Part shown: piece after piece, positions 56,142-64,000 of the stretch
Position numbering within the stretch: the stretch's first letter is position 1
Layout: each line of letters begins with the position of its first letter
Origin: Solirubrobacteraceae bacterium
GTDB taxonomy: Bacteria > Actinomycetota > Thermoleophilia > Solirubrobacterales > Solirubrobacteraceae
Direction: 5' to 3'
Assembly: GCA_023230855.1 (NCBI GenBank)
Contig: JALNWQ010000003.1
Location: forward strand, 186,001-250,000
DNA: 64,000 nucleotides
Notes under the pieces: model-generated
Told to the model about the DNA's origin: nothing
Databases searched by the model: none
The model's input: the letters and a program-made list of their open reading frames with translations, nothing else
Made by a program: the position numbers and the translations under genes

Positions 56142-56345
56142 ACCATCGCGGGGATCGCGCCGCGGGGGCCCGTGCCTCCGCGACGCCGCATCCCGCACCA
56201 CGGCCCGGTTGTAACCACCCCCCGCCTGTGGGGTTCCTCGCCAAGGAACTTCGCTGGACGGCCCGGGAGGACATCATCCGGGACCGTCCGCGCCGGCGCG
56301 CTCGCAGCCGTCGGCTCCCCCGAGACGAGGACTTCGAGAACCACC

Positions 56346-57527
56346 GTGAGCACGAGCACCCCCAACGGCACCGCTGCAGACGCCCAGAACGGCGACGGCC
56401 GCTACCAGCGCGACAAGGTGCGCGTGGCGATCATCGGCGTCGGCAACTGCGCCAACTCCTTCGTCCAGGGCTGCCACTTCTACAAGGACGCGGACGCGTC
56501 GCAGTCGGTCCCGGGCCTCATGCACGTCGACCTGGGCGGCTACCACGTCCGCGACATCGAGTTCACGGCCGCGTTCGACGTCAACGAGACGAAGGTCGGC
56601 AAGGACCTGTCCGAGGCGATCTGGGCCGACCCGAACGACACGATCAAGTTCGCCGACGTCCCGCACATGGGCGTCCCCGTGCACCGCGGCATGACGCACG
56701 ACGGCATCGGCAAGTACCTGTCGCAGAAGATCACGAAGGCCAAGGGCGAGACGGCCGACATCGTCAAGATCCTCAAGGAGACGAAGACCGACGTCGTCGT
56801 CTCGTACCTGCCGGTCGGGTCCGAGCAGGCGACGAAGTGGTACGTCGAGCAGGTCCTCGAGGCCGGCTGCGGGTTCGTCAACTGCATCCCCGTGTTCATC
56901 GCGCGCGAGGACTACTGGGACAAGCGGTTCCAGGAGAAGGGCCTGCCGATCATCGGCGACGACATCAAGTCGCAGGTCGGCGCCACGATCGTCCACCGCT
57001 CGCTGGCCCGCCTGTTCCACGAGCGTGGCGTCGTGCTGCAGCACACGTCGCAGCTCAACGTCGGCGGCAACATGGACTTCTTCAACATGCTCGAGCGCGA
57101 GCGCCTGGAGTCGAAGAAGATCTCCAAGACGAACGCCGTGACGTCGGTCGCCGGCGTCGAGCTGCCCGAGCAGGACGTGCACGTCGGTCCGTCGGACTAC
57201 GTGCCGTGGCTCACCGACCGCAAGTGGGCGCACATCCGCCTGGAGGGCAAGGCGTTCGGCGAGGTGCCGCTGAACGTCGAGCTGAAGCTCGAGGTGTGGG
57301 ACTCGCCGAACTCCGCCGGCGTCATCATCGACGCGGCCCGGCTCGTGAAGCTCGGCCTGAACAACGGCGTCGCCGGCCAGCTCGACGGCCCGTCCTCGTA
57401 CCTCATGAAGTCGCCGCACAACCAGCGGCCCGACGACATCGCGCGGCAGGACACCGAGTCGTTCATCGCCAAGAACGCGTACAAGCGCGACAAGGCCGGC
57501 AAGGCCAAGGCGGCAGCGAAGGCCTGA
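56346..57527 (+). CDS. ino1: Inositol-3-phosphate synthase
   Basis: Converts glucose 6-phosphate to inositol 3-phosphate using bound NAD, the entry step for inositol lipids and mycothiol-type thiols. 393 residues from the GTG at 56346; the frame runs to 56172 but without conserved sequence. NAD-binding VAIIGVGNCANSFVQG near residue 30, IPVFIAREDYWDKRF, GDDIKSQVGATIVHRSLARL, and QLNVGGNMDFFNMLE are family blocks of the actinobacterial/archaeal type. The C-terminus is a Lys/Ala tail. A strong palindrome ends the unit. Confidence 0.95.
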   Translation: MSTSTPNGTAADAQNGDGRYQRDKVRVAIIGVGNCANSFVQGCHFYKDADASQSVPGLMHVDLGGYHVRDIEFTAAFDVNETKVGKDLSEAIWADPNDTIKFADVPHMGVPVHRGMTHDGIGKYLSQKITKAKGETADIVKILKETKTDVVVSYLPVGSEQATKWYVEQVLEAGCGFVNCIPVFIAREDYWDKRFQEKGLPIIGDDIKSQVGATIVHRSLARLFHERGVVLQHTSQLNVGGNMDFFNMLERERLESKKISKTNAVTSVAGVELPEQDVHVGPSDYVPWLTDRKWAHIRLEGKAFGEVPLNVELKLEVWDSPNSAGVIIDAARLVKLGLNNGVAGQLDGPSSYLMKSPHNQRPDDIARQDTESFIAKNAYKRDKAGKAKAAAKA

Positions 57528-57536
57528 CCGTCCCGA

Positions 57537-57605
57537 CCCTCGCCGCGGCGAGGGCCCGACGTACCGTGGCGAGGGCCCGGGAGCGCGCGCTCCCGGGCCC
57601 TCGCC
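57537..57605 (+). terminator. Double palindrome terminator after ino1
   Basis: Ten bases after the stop lies an 18-bp perfect palindrome (CCCTCGCCG and its complement, 57537-57554). Then, at 57568-57605, comes a 38-bp perfect palindrome with 19-bp arms starting GGCGAGGGCCCGGGAG. GGCGAGGGCCCG occurs in both. The second could form an extremely stable hairpin. No T-tract. Confidence 0.7.
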
Positions 57606-57758
57606 CGTTCCGGGCTCCCCCGCACCGGGGCCCGACGCGCGAGCGCCGGCGTACCGACGCCCCGGCCTCGAGGTCCATCGCCGACGTCCGACGGCGCCAC
57701 CGCCCGGCGCACCGTCCCGGCACGCGGCCGTTCGCCGGGCAGGTCCTATGCTTCCGCC

Positions 57759-59924
57759 GTGCCCTCCCCCGACCCCGCTCCCTCGCTGGCCGTCGCCGTC
57801 GTCGGCCCGTACGCGCTGGAGTCGGGCCATCCCGTCACCGCGCACCTGCTGCGCCTGGCGGACGAGCTCGCCGCGCAGGGCCACCGCATCGTCGTGCTCG
57901 CCCCGTCGACCGACGCCGACCGGGTGCACGCCGACCGTCGCCGCGCCCGCGGCGCCGCCGACGCGCTGCTGCCCGCCCCGGGCGGCCCGCCGACGGTCCT
58001 CGCCGTCGGCCAGGTGGCGCGGCCGTTGACCGGCACGCGCACCCGCCCGGCCCCGTTGCCCGTCGACGCGGCGCGCACCGTCGAGGACGTCCTGACGACG
58101 CTGCCGCTCGACGTCGTCCACGTCCACGAGCCGTACGGGCAGTCGGTCGCGACCGTCGCGCTGCGCCACAGCCGCACCCTCAACGTCGGCACCTTCCACC
58201 AGCCGTCCGACCGCGCGGTCGCCGGCGTCGGCCCCGTCCTGGGGGGTGGGGCGATGGGACGCAAGCGCGTCGAGCGCCTCCTGGGCCGGCTCGACGACCG
58301 CCTCGCCACCGGATCGACCCCCGCCGACGCGATGGCGCGCTGGTTCCCGATCGGGCGGGGCTACCACCCGCGGGTCCCGCCGCCGGCCGCGCACGTCCTC
58401 CCGACCCGCGAGCGCGGACCGGTCACCGACGACGCGCCACTGCACGTCGTCCTGCCGCTCGGCGAGGAGCGCGCCGCCCGCCGCGCCGCGTTGCGCGCGC
58501 TCCGCCGACTCGACCCGGCCCGGCCGTGGCGGGCCACCGTCGTCGTCGGCGAGGGCGAGGGCGAGCTGCCGCTGCGCCGCGAGATCCGTGACCGGGTGCG
58601 GTTCGTCGACGCCGCGACCCTGTGGGCGGAGACCGCCGGGACCCCGGGCGCCCCCACCGGCCTTGCGGGCGGCGGACCGGACGCGTCGACCGGCGACCGC
58701 TGCCGGCCCGCCCTGCCACCGGACGCGGACGTCGTCGTGCTCGCGTCGACCGGCGTCCGTCCCGCCGCCCACGTCCTCGTCGAGGCGCTGCACGCCGGCG
58801 TGATCCCGGTCGCCGCGCAGATCGACGCCTACGACGAGCTCGTCGCCGGCGACGCCCGCGGCGCGCTCTTCCACCCCGGCGACCCCGAGGTCCTCGTCGG
58901 TCACCTCCACCGCCTCGTCGACGACGCCGCGCTGCGCGAGCGCCTGCGGGGCGCCGGAGCCGCCTGGGCGGCCGGCGACGGGCGGGTCGGCGGTCCGGCG
59001 GCGGGCGACGGGGGCGACGACGGGCCCGGGGTGGCAGGCGACGGACGGGCCGGCGATCCGCGAGCGGCGGACGACGGGGGTGCGGCGTCCGACGCGGGCG
59101 GGCCGTGGGGGTCGTACGCCGCGTGGGTGGTGGAGCGCTACGACGCGGTCCGCGCCCGCCGGCACGACCCGACCCGGTTCGACCCGGCGGTCATCGCCCG
59201 CCTCCGCGACCGGCCGCTCATCGACGTCGACCTGCACATGCACACCGACCACAGCCACGACTGCGTGACGCCGGTCGAGGTGCTGCTCGACACCGCCCGC
59301 CGGCAGGGGCTCGGCGCGATCGCGGTGACCGACCACAACGAGGTGTCCGGGGCGCTCGAGGCGGCCGAGAAGGCCGAGCGGTTCGGGGTGAAGGTCATCG
59401 TCGGCGAGGAGGTGAAGACCGCCGACCAGGGCGAGGTCATCGGCCTCTTCATCCACGAGCGGATCCCGAAGGGCGTGACGCTCCAGGAGGCGATCGCCGA
59501 CATCCGCCGCCAGGGCGGCCTGGTCTACGTCCCCCACCCGTTCGACCGGATGCACTCCGTCCCCGACTACGAGCACATGCTCGACATCGTCGAGGAGATC
59601 GACGCGATCGAGGTCTTCAACCCACGCGTGGCGGTCGGGTCGTTCAACGAGGAGGCCGCCCGGTTCGCCGAGAAGTACCGGATCGTCGCCGGCGCCGGTT
59701 CCGACAGCCACGTCGCCCAGGGCCTCGGGTCGGTGCGGCTGCGGATGCCGGACTTCGACGGGCCGGAGGAGTTCCTCGCGTCGCTCGCGCAGGCCGACAT
59801 CCAGACGAAGTCCGGCACCCTCGTCTACGTCCAGGCGCTGAAGTTCCTGGAGACCAAGGCGACCCCGGCGCCCGCGCGGCGGGCGGTGCGCGACCTGCGG
59901 GTGCGCCGGGCCACCCGCGACTGA
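57759..59924 (+). CDS. PimA-like GT4 glycosyltransferase fused to PHP phosphoesterase
   Basis: 721 residues from a GTG. The N-terminal GT-B part (1-400) resembles PimA, the first mannosyltransferase of phosphatidylinositol mannosides (AVVGPYALESGHPVTAHLLR, DVVHVHEPYG, GTFHQPSDRA). The donor-side motif usually GGESFGIVLVEA reads TGVRPAAHVLVEA, so the first Glu of EX7E is missing. A Gly/Asp-rich linker (405-455) leads to a PHP domain (487-700) with HMHTDHSHD, TDHNEVSG, VPHPFDR and AGSDSH metal-binding clusters. Lies after ino1 on the same strand. Phosphoesterase activity is likely; transferase activity uncertain. Confidence 0.8.
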   Translation: MPSPDPAPSLAVAVVGPYALESGHPVTAHLLRLADELAAQGHRIVVLAPSTDADRVHADRRRARGAADALLPAPGGPPTVLAVGQVARPLTGTRTRPAPLPVDAARTVEDVLTTLPLDVVHVHEPYGQSVATVALRHSRTLNVGTFHQPSDRAVAGVGPVLGGGAMGRKRVERLLGRLDDRLATGSTPADAMARWFPIGRGYHPRVPPPAAHVLPTRERGPVTDDAPLHVVLPLGEERAARRAALRALRRLDPARPWRATVVVGEGEGELPLRREIRDRVRFVDAATLWAETAGTPGAPTGLAGGGPDASTGDRCRPALPPDADVVVLASTGVRPAAHVLVEALHAGVIPVAAQIDAYDELVAGDARGALFHPGDPEVLVGHLHRLVDDAALRERLRGAGAAWAAGDGRVGGPAAGDGGDDGPGVAGDGRAGDPRAADDGGAASDAGGPWGSYAAWVVERYDAVRARRHDPTRFDPAVIARLRDRPLIDVDLHMHTDHSHDCVTPVEVLLDTARRQGLGAIAVTDHNEVSGALEAAEKAERFGVKVIVGEEVKTADQGEVIGLFIHERIPKGVTLQEAIADIRRQGGLVYVPHPFDRMHSVPDYEHMLDIVEEIDAIEVFNPRVAVGSFNEEAARFAEKYRIVAGAGSDSHVAQGLGSVRLRMPDFDGPEEFLASLAQADIQTKSGTLVYVQALKFLETKATPAPARRAVRDLRVRRATRD

Positions 59925-60154
59925 CGCTCCGAGCCCGGCATCGCCCGGTGGCGGTGGGGGCGTCGTGGGGGCGTTGCGGGCGTCGCCCGTGTGGTGGGGT
60001 CGCCGTGGTGGCGCACCCCGCGGCAGGCCGGCCGGTTCGTCCCCTGAGCGCCGCCCAACACCAACCGCCCGCCGCCCCACCACCGCCTACCGCCGCCCGC
60101 CGCCCACCGTCGGCCGCCCCACCGCCGCCCGTCGCCCGCCCGTATCCTCGCCCG
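59925..60154. other. Strand-asymmetric G-rich/C-rich intergenic stretch
   Basis: From about 59945 to 60035 this strand is a run of GTGG/GGGG blocks; from about 60045 to 60150 it switches to CCGCC/CCACC blocks. No gene is convincing. It could form G-quadruplex-type structures on either strand or act as a terminator/leader. Confidence 0.5.
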
Positions 60155-61750
60155 GTGCGTCGGGTCCGCTCCGCGCCGTGGGCGCTGACCGCGCTCGTGG
60201 CCCTCGTCTACGTCGTCGCGACGCCGCCGACGACGGACCTCGCCGCGCAGGTCCACCGGGTCGACCTGGCCCGCGACGGCGTGTGGTTGGTCGACCTGTC
60301 GTGGTTCGGCGGCCACCACCTGCCGAGCTACAGCGTGCTGATGCCGCTCGCGGGACTCCTCGTCGCGCCGCAGGTGCTGGCCGCCATCGCGTCGGTCCCG
60401 GCGGCGTGGGCGTTCGGTCGGCTCGCCGAGCGGCACCGGCCCGGTCCGGCCGCGGTGGTCGCGAGCTGGTGGTTCGCGGCCGGCATCGGGGCGTTGCTCT
60501 TCACCGGGCGCGTGACCTTCGTCCTCGGCGCGGCCGTCGGCCTGCTGACGCTCCTCGTCGCCGCCGGGCCCCGCGCCCCGGCCCGCCCCCTCGCGGTGGC
60601 GCTCGGCGGTGTCGCGACCGCGCTCGCCAGCCCCGTCGCCGCGCTGTTCCTGGCGCTGGCGGGGGTGGCGTGGGCGCTCGGGGGACGGGCCCGGGCGATG
60701 CCGACCGTCGTCGCCGTCACGGCGATGGGCTCCGCGGTCGCGCTCGCGGTCGCCTTCCCCGGTGGCGGCAGCGAGCCGTTCGTCGCGTCGGCGCTCGTCC
60801 CGGCGGTCGTCGCGCTCGCCGTCGCCCTCGTCGTGCTGCCCCGGACCGAGCGGACGCTGCTCGCCGGCGTCGCGCTGTACCTCGTCGCGATCGTGCTGGC
60901 CGGGACGCTCGACACCCCGATGGGCGGCAACGCGACGCGGCTGGCGGCGCTCGCCGGCGGTCCGGTGCTCGCGCTCGCGCTGTGGGGCCGACGGCCGGTC
61001 GCCCTGGCGCTCCTCGCCCTGCCGTTCGCCTACTGGCAGGCGTATCCGCCGGTTCGCGACGCCACCCAGGCGTGGAGCGACGACGCCACCCACGCGGCCG
61101 TCTGGGCCCCGCTGCGCGACGAGCTGGCCCGCCGCCTGGCGCGCGACCCGGGCCGCGTCGAGGTCCCGCCGACCGCCCGGCGAGGCGAGGTCCGGTGGCT
61201 CGGCGTCGACGTCCCGCTCGCCCGCGGCTGGATCCGCCAGCTCGACCGGGAGCGTCACGCGCTCTTCTACGACGGCCACGGCGCCGACGACGCGCTCACC
61301 GCCGCCGCGTACCGTGCCTGGTTGGACGACAACGCCGTGTCGCTCGTGGCGGTGCCGGACGACGGCGTCGCCGTGGACTACGCGTCGCGACGCGAGGTCG
61401 AGCTGCTGCGCTCCGGGACGGTGCCCGGGCTGCGGGAGGTGTGGCGGGGCGGACGTTGGCGGCTGCTCGAGGTCCGGGACGCCCGCCCGCTCGCGGCGCC
61501 CGTGAAGGACGGGGCGTCCGTCGTCGTGCGCGCGCTCACCGCGGGCCACGTGACGCTCGAGGCGCCCGCCGGCGTGGTCGACCTGCGGGTCCGCCACAGC
61601 CGCTGGTTGCGGGTGCTCGAGGGGGCCGCGTGCGTCGAGCGCGGACCGGGTGGCTGGACCCGGGTGCGGACAACGGTTGCCGGGACCGTTACGATTGGCG
61701 GCGGCATCCGTGCTAGGCGCTCCGGCGCGCACGACGCCTGTTCCCCCTGA
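60155..61750 (+). CDS. Polytopic membrane protein, GT-C-like
   Basis: 531 residues from a GTG with about ten helices and a C-terminal soluble domain (about 330-531). An early loop TDLAAQVHRVDLARDGVWLV followed by WFGGHHLPSYSVLMPL resembles uncharacterised actinobacterial membrane proteins with a GT-C-like layout. The acidic residues in the first loop could be catalytic. Next to other lipid-glycan genes, a polyprenyl-phosphate-sugar transferase is possible; unproven. Confidence 0.7.
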   Translation: MRRVRSAPWALTALVALVYVVATPPTTDLAAQVHRVDLARDGVWLVDLSWFGGHHLPSYSVLMPLAGLLVAPQVLAAIASVPAAWAFGRLAERHRPGPAAVVASWWFAAGIGALLFTGRVTFVLGAAVGLLTLLVAAGPRAPARPLAVALGGVATALASPVAALFLALAGVAWALGGRARAMPTVVAVTAMGSAVALAVAFPGGGSEPFVASALVPAVVALAVALVVLPRTERTLLAGVALYLVAIVLAGTLDTPMGGNATRLAALAGGPVLALALWGRRPVALALLALPFAYWQAYPPVRDATQAWSDDATHAAVWAPLRDELARRLARDPGRVEVPPTARRGEVRWLGVDVPLARGWIRQLDRERHALFYDGHGADDALTAAAYRAWLDDNAVSLVAVPDDGVAVDYASRREVELLRSGTVPGLREVWRGGRWRLLEVRDARPLAAPVKDGASVVVRALTAGHVTLEAPAGVVDLRVRHSRWLRVLEGAACVERGPGGWTRVRTTVAGTVTIGGGIRARRSGAHDACSP

Positions 61751-61791
61751 CCGTCGGCGCGCCCGCCCGACGCCCCTCGCACCGCAGCACG

Positions 61792-62571
61792 ATGCCCGCC
61801 TTCCTCACGCGCCCGTCCCGCTGGCTCCCACAGGGGCCGCTCGACGCGCTCGCGCAGATCCTCGTCGTCATGCTGTTCTACTGGACCTACCGCTACTCGC
61901 GGGGGCTGGTGGACTATCAGATGGCCGCGAGCACGGCGTTCGCCAACGCCGACTGGATCCTGTCGGTCGAGCGGTTCCTCGGCCTGGACATGGAGCTCGG
62001 GCTGCAGCGGTTCGCCCAGTGGGTGCCGGGCCTCGAGGACGCGTCGGCGTTCATGTACATCAACTTCCAGAGCACCGTGACGTTCGGGGCGATGGCGTAC
62101 ATCTACATCGCCCACAACCGGGCGTTCGGGTTCGTGCGCAACATGTTCATCGTGGCGTGGTTCATCGCGCTCACGTGCTACGTCCTGCTGCCGACCGCCC
62201 CGCCGCGCCTCGTGCCCGGCCTGGGCCTCGAGGACTCGCTGGTGAACTTCACCGGCATCCCGCACGACGACGAGACGGTGAACAACCTCTTCAACCCGTA
62301 CGCGGCGGTGCCGTCGATGCACGTCGGGTTCGCGCTCATGATCGGCATCCCGCTCGCGCGGCTGTCGGCGCGGCGCTTCACGCGGTGGTTCTGGGCGCTC
62401 TACCCGCTGGCGGTGACGTTCGTCGTCATGGCGACCGGCAACCACTTCTTCCTCGACGCCGTCTTCGGGGCGATGACGGTCGGCGTCGCCGCGCTCGCGG
62501 CCCGCAACCTCGGCCGGCTGCGACCGGACGCCTGGCGGTTCCGCACCGCCTCCGGCCAGCAAGCGTCCTAG
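61792..62571 (+). CDS. PAP2-type inositolphosphotransferase-like membrane protein
   Basis: 259 residues, about six helices. Motifs LLPTAPPRLVPGLG, AVPSMHVGFALMIG and TGNHFFLDAVFGA are those of the Aur1/IPC-synthase-like PAP2 branch, which moves phosphoinositol or related head groups between lipids. The His of SMHVG and of GNHFFLD, with the Asp, form the active site. In this neighbourhood of ino1 and the CDP-alcohol transferase, an inositol-lipid substrate is likely. Confidence 0.85.
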   Translation: MPAFLTRPSRWLPQGPLDALAQILVVMLFYWTYRYSRGLVDYQMAASTAFANADWILSVERFLGLDMELGLQRFAQWVPGLEDASAFMYINFQSTVTFGAMAYIYIAHNRAFGFVRNMFIVAWFIALTCYVLLPTAPPRLVPGLGLEDSLVNFTGIPHDDETVNNLFNPYAAVPSMHVGFALMIGIPLARLSARRFTRWFWALYPLAVTFVVMATGNHFFLDAVFGAMTVGVAALAARNLGRLRPDAWRFRTASGQQAS

Positions 62572-62737
62572 GCGCAGGCGACGATGGTCGGCGTGGCGCG
62601 CACCCGATCGTCCTGCCCCGTCGTGCGCCCGCCCGCACCGTCGACCGTCGTCGTGGCGGTCCCGCCACGTCCCACGACGCGCGACGCACGGTGGCCTCGC
62701 CCGTCCGCCGTCGCGTCCCGTTCTCCTTCCCCGAGGT

Positions 62738-62781
62738 CCTTGCAGCACGGCTTGCTGCATCCGGCAACCCGCGCTGCAAGG
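62738..62781 (+). promoter_or_regulatory. Stem-loop leader before the glycosylase-like gene
   Basis: CCTTGCAGC (62738-62746) and GCTGCAAGG (62773-62781) make a perfect 9-bp stem around 26 bases that hold a second small stem (TTGC ... GCAA). The stretch is less GC-rich than its surroundings and lies 38 bases before the next start. It may be a structured leader or a terminator for the PAP2 gene. Confidence 0.4.
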
Positions 62782-62819
62782 GCAAGGGCGGCCCGGCGAT
62801 CGGGCCAAATCACGTCGCG

Positions 62820-63419
62820 ATGCCCGTGACCGACGACGAGATCCGCCACAAGTACCTCGATCGCGCCATTCGCGAGATCAACGCGCTCAACCACGAGGTG
62901 CTGGACGACGAGCGCTGGGAGGCGTCCGACGTCCTACCGGTCGTCGGCTCCGGCCATCCACAGGCCGACATCATGCTCCTCAAGCACCACGCGTCGGCGG
63001 AGGAGCTCGAGGCCGGCGTCGCGTTCTACGGGCGCGCCGGGACCGCGGTGCTGAAGAGCCTGACCCGCCTGGGGATCGACCCGACGACGATCTACGGCAC
63101 GCTGTGCGACAAGTCGCCCGACGGCGACGACGACGATCCACGCCAGGACGAGTGGCTGCGGGCCGAGTTCGCGATCGTCCAGCCCCGGATCGTCGTGGTG
63201 ATGGGCGACGACGCGCTGGATCGCCTCAACGCGCTCGGGCTGCCGTTGGCGCAGCCGATCCGCGACCTTCCGGGGATCGTGCAGCGCCTCACGCCGTCGT
63301 GCGAGGCGCTCCTCACCCCGGCGATCGACGACGCGCTGGACGAGCTCCAGGCCAAGCAGACGTTCTGGAGCGCGTTCCGGGAGCTCGGGACGTGGCACGC
63401 ATCGCTGCCCCCGTACTGA
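62820..63419 (+). CDS. Uracil-DNA glycosylase superfamily-like protein
   Basis: 199 residues from the ATG at 62820 (GTG at 62826 also possible). EASDVLPVVGSGHPQADIML near the start and QPRIVVVMGDDALDRLNALG in the middle fit the family 4/5/6-type glycosylase fold, where the first segment holds the catalytic loop. Four cysteines for an iron-sulfur cluster are not seen, so it is not a classical family 4 enzyme. DNA repair is plausible but not proven. Confidence 0.68.
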   Translation: MPVTDDEIRHKYLDRAIREINALNHEVLDDERWEASDVLPVVGSGHPQADIMLLKHHASAEELEAGVAFYGRAGTAVLKSLTRLGIDPTTIYGTLCDKSPDGDDDDPRQDEWLRAEFAIVQPRIVVVMGDDALDRLNALGLPLAQPIRDLPGIVQRLTPSCEALLTPAIDDALDELQAKQTFWSAFRELGTWHASLPPY

Positions 63420-64000
63420 TCCTCGCCGCCTACGCCGCGCTGCTGCTCGGCGCGGGCGCCCTGCCGGAGCTCACCCCGCCACCGCGCGCGGCGATGGTCG
63501 CGGTGCTCGGGCCGATGGCGTTGCTCGGGCTCCTCGCGCACCGGGTCGGGGAGCTCGCGGACCGGCCGCGGATCATCGTGGCCATCGCGGTCGCGGGGGC
63601 GTTCCTCCTCGGCGCGCTGGACCCGGACTCCGCCCGGGGGAGCGCGGTCCTGGCCGGGACGCTCCTGGCGCTACCGCTCGGCGCGCTCTTCGCCCGCACC
63701 TTCGACGAGGGGGCGTTCGTCGTCCTGCTGCCCGTCGTGGTGGCCGTCATCGACATCGCCGCGTCGATCGGCTCGGGCGCCGATCAGGCGTGGCCGGCGC
63801 TCGTCGGCGACGGGGACCGTCTGACGCTGCTCCTGCCGTCGTGGGGCGCCGACACCGCGGCCGGCAGCATCACCCTGCCCGCGGTCCTGTTGCTCGGAGC
63901 GCTGCAGACGTACGCGGCCCGGGAGCGGCTGCGGCCCGCCGGCGCCGCGGTCGGCATGACCGTGGGCCTCATCGGCGCGTACCTCGTCGAGTGGCGGTTC
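63392..64000 (+). CDS. Polytopic membrane protein, 3' partial
   Basis: Open frame from the GTG at 63392 to the window end, 203 codons seen. Starts MARIAAPVLILAAYAALLLG and continues with about six hydrophobic segments (AAMVAVLGPMALLGLLAHRV, GAFVVLLPVVVAVIDIAASI, SITLPAVLLLGALQTYAARE). It overlaps the end of the glycosylase-like gene by 28 bases. No family recognised. The C-terminus lies beyond the window. Confidence 0.68.
   Translation, partial: MARIAAPVLILAAYAALLLGAGALPELTPPPRAAMVAVLGPMALLGLLAHRVGELADRPRIIVAIAVAGAFLLGALDPDSARGSAVLAGTLLALPLGALFARTFDEGAFVVLLPVVVAVIDIAASIGSGADQAWPALVGDGDRLTLLLPSWGADTAAGSITLPAVLLLGALQTYAARERLRPAGAAVGMTVGLIGAYLVEWRF

Noticed and set aside
56274..60083. 1269-residue minus-strand open frame
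   Set aside because: Antisense to ino1 and the PimA-like/PHP gene, which have clear motifs; composition is that of a shadow frame.
62738..62781. Folded region considered as a tRNA
   Set aside because: No acceptor/T-loop consensus (GTTCGA-type) and too short; only nested stems are present.
62568..62894. 108-residue minus-strand frame over the glycosylase leader
   Set aside because: Overlaps the start of the glycosylase-like gene, has shadow composition, no recognised family.

Overview
This 64 kb window is a continuous, gene-dense stretch of a very GC-rich actinobacterial chromosome. GTG starts and four-base ATGA/GTGA gene overlaps are common. An HspR-type dnaK-grpE-dnaJ-hspR operon, an IdeR/DtxR-type iron box, a mycobacterial-type inositol-phosphate synthase and a decaprenyl-phosphate phosphoribosyltransferase-like UbiA protein point to Actinomycetota. 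A deep-branching lineage such as Thermoleophilia (Solirubrobacterales/Patulibacter-like) is my guess from overall style; it is not computed. I see no rRNA, tRNA, insertion sequence, prophage or CRISPR array. About 57 genes are called. The first and last run off the window.

Region 1 (1-15.5 kb) is a nitrate and molybdenum block. It starts with the 3' part of an assimilatory nitrate reductase fused to its own FAD/NAD(P)H reductase and a BFD-type iron-sulfur domain. Then come a four-domain MoaD-MoaE-MoaC-MogA fusion, modABC with an HTH-TOBE regulator, moeA, mobA, a DUF6457-like small gene and moaA. An SMR and an MFS exporter sit among them. Together they cover molybdate uptake, most of cofactor assembly and one consumer enzyme.

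Region 2 (15.6-18 kb) holds an AveC-like membrane protein, a small membrane protein and a LuxR-type regulator in one overlapping operon. Region 3 (18-23.1 kb) is a siderophore-iron uptake operon (two FecCD permeases, ATPase, lipoprotein, siderophore-interacting reductase) behind a perfect 20-bp IdeR-type palindrome. Region 4 (23-28.7 kb) has clpB, a DHFR-like reductase, a PAP2 phosphatase and a CapA-like protein.

Region 5 (28.7-36.6 kb) is the minus-strand chaperone operon dnaK-grpE-dnaJ-hspR. It is followed without large gaps by a membrane protein, an acyl-CoA dehydrogenase and an M28 peptidase. Region 6 (36.6-39.9 kb) is a tight three-gene exported module: a His-rich Tp34/P19-like lipoprotein, a Tat-exported DyP-like protein and an anchored YtkA/CopC-like protein. 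It is the best candidate here for a little-described system, probably in extracytoplasmic iron or copper handling.

Region 7 (40-50.7 kb) is mixed: an SDR with a zinc-finger-like insert and no active-site Tyr, two alpha/beta hydrolases, a degenerate PfkB kinase, a secreted GH2 glycosidase, a group III truncated haemoglobin and a MauD/MauE-like redox pair. Region 8 (50.7-64 kb) is envelope-oriented: a GT39-type transferase, a CDP-alcohol phosphotransferase, DPPR synthase, inositol-phosphate synthase, a PimA-like/PHP fusion, a GT-C-like membrane protein and an inositolphosphotransferase-type PAP2 protein. This suggests inositol phospholipid and arabinan-type glycolipid synthesis. Two intergenic spaces carry unrelated tandem repeats of 70-73 bp, and several convergent gene ends carry long GC-rich inverted repeats.
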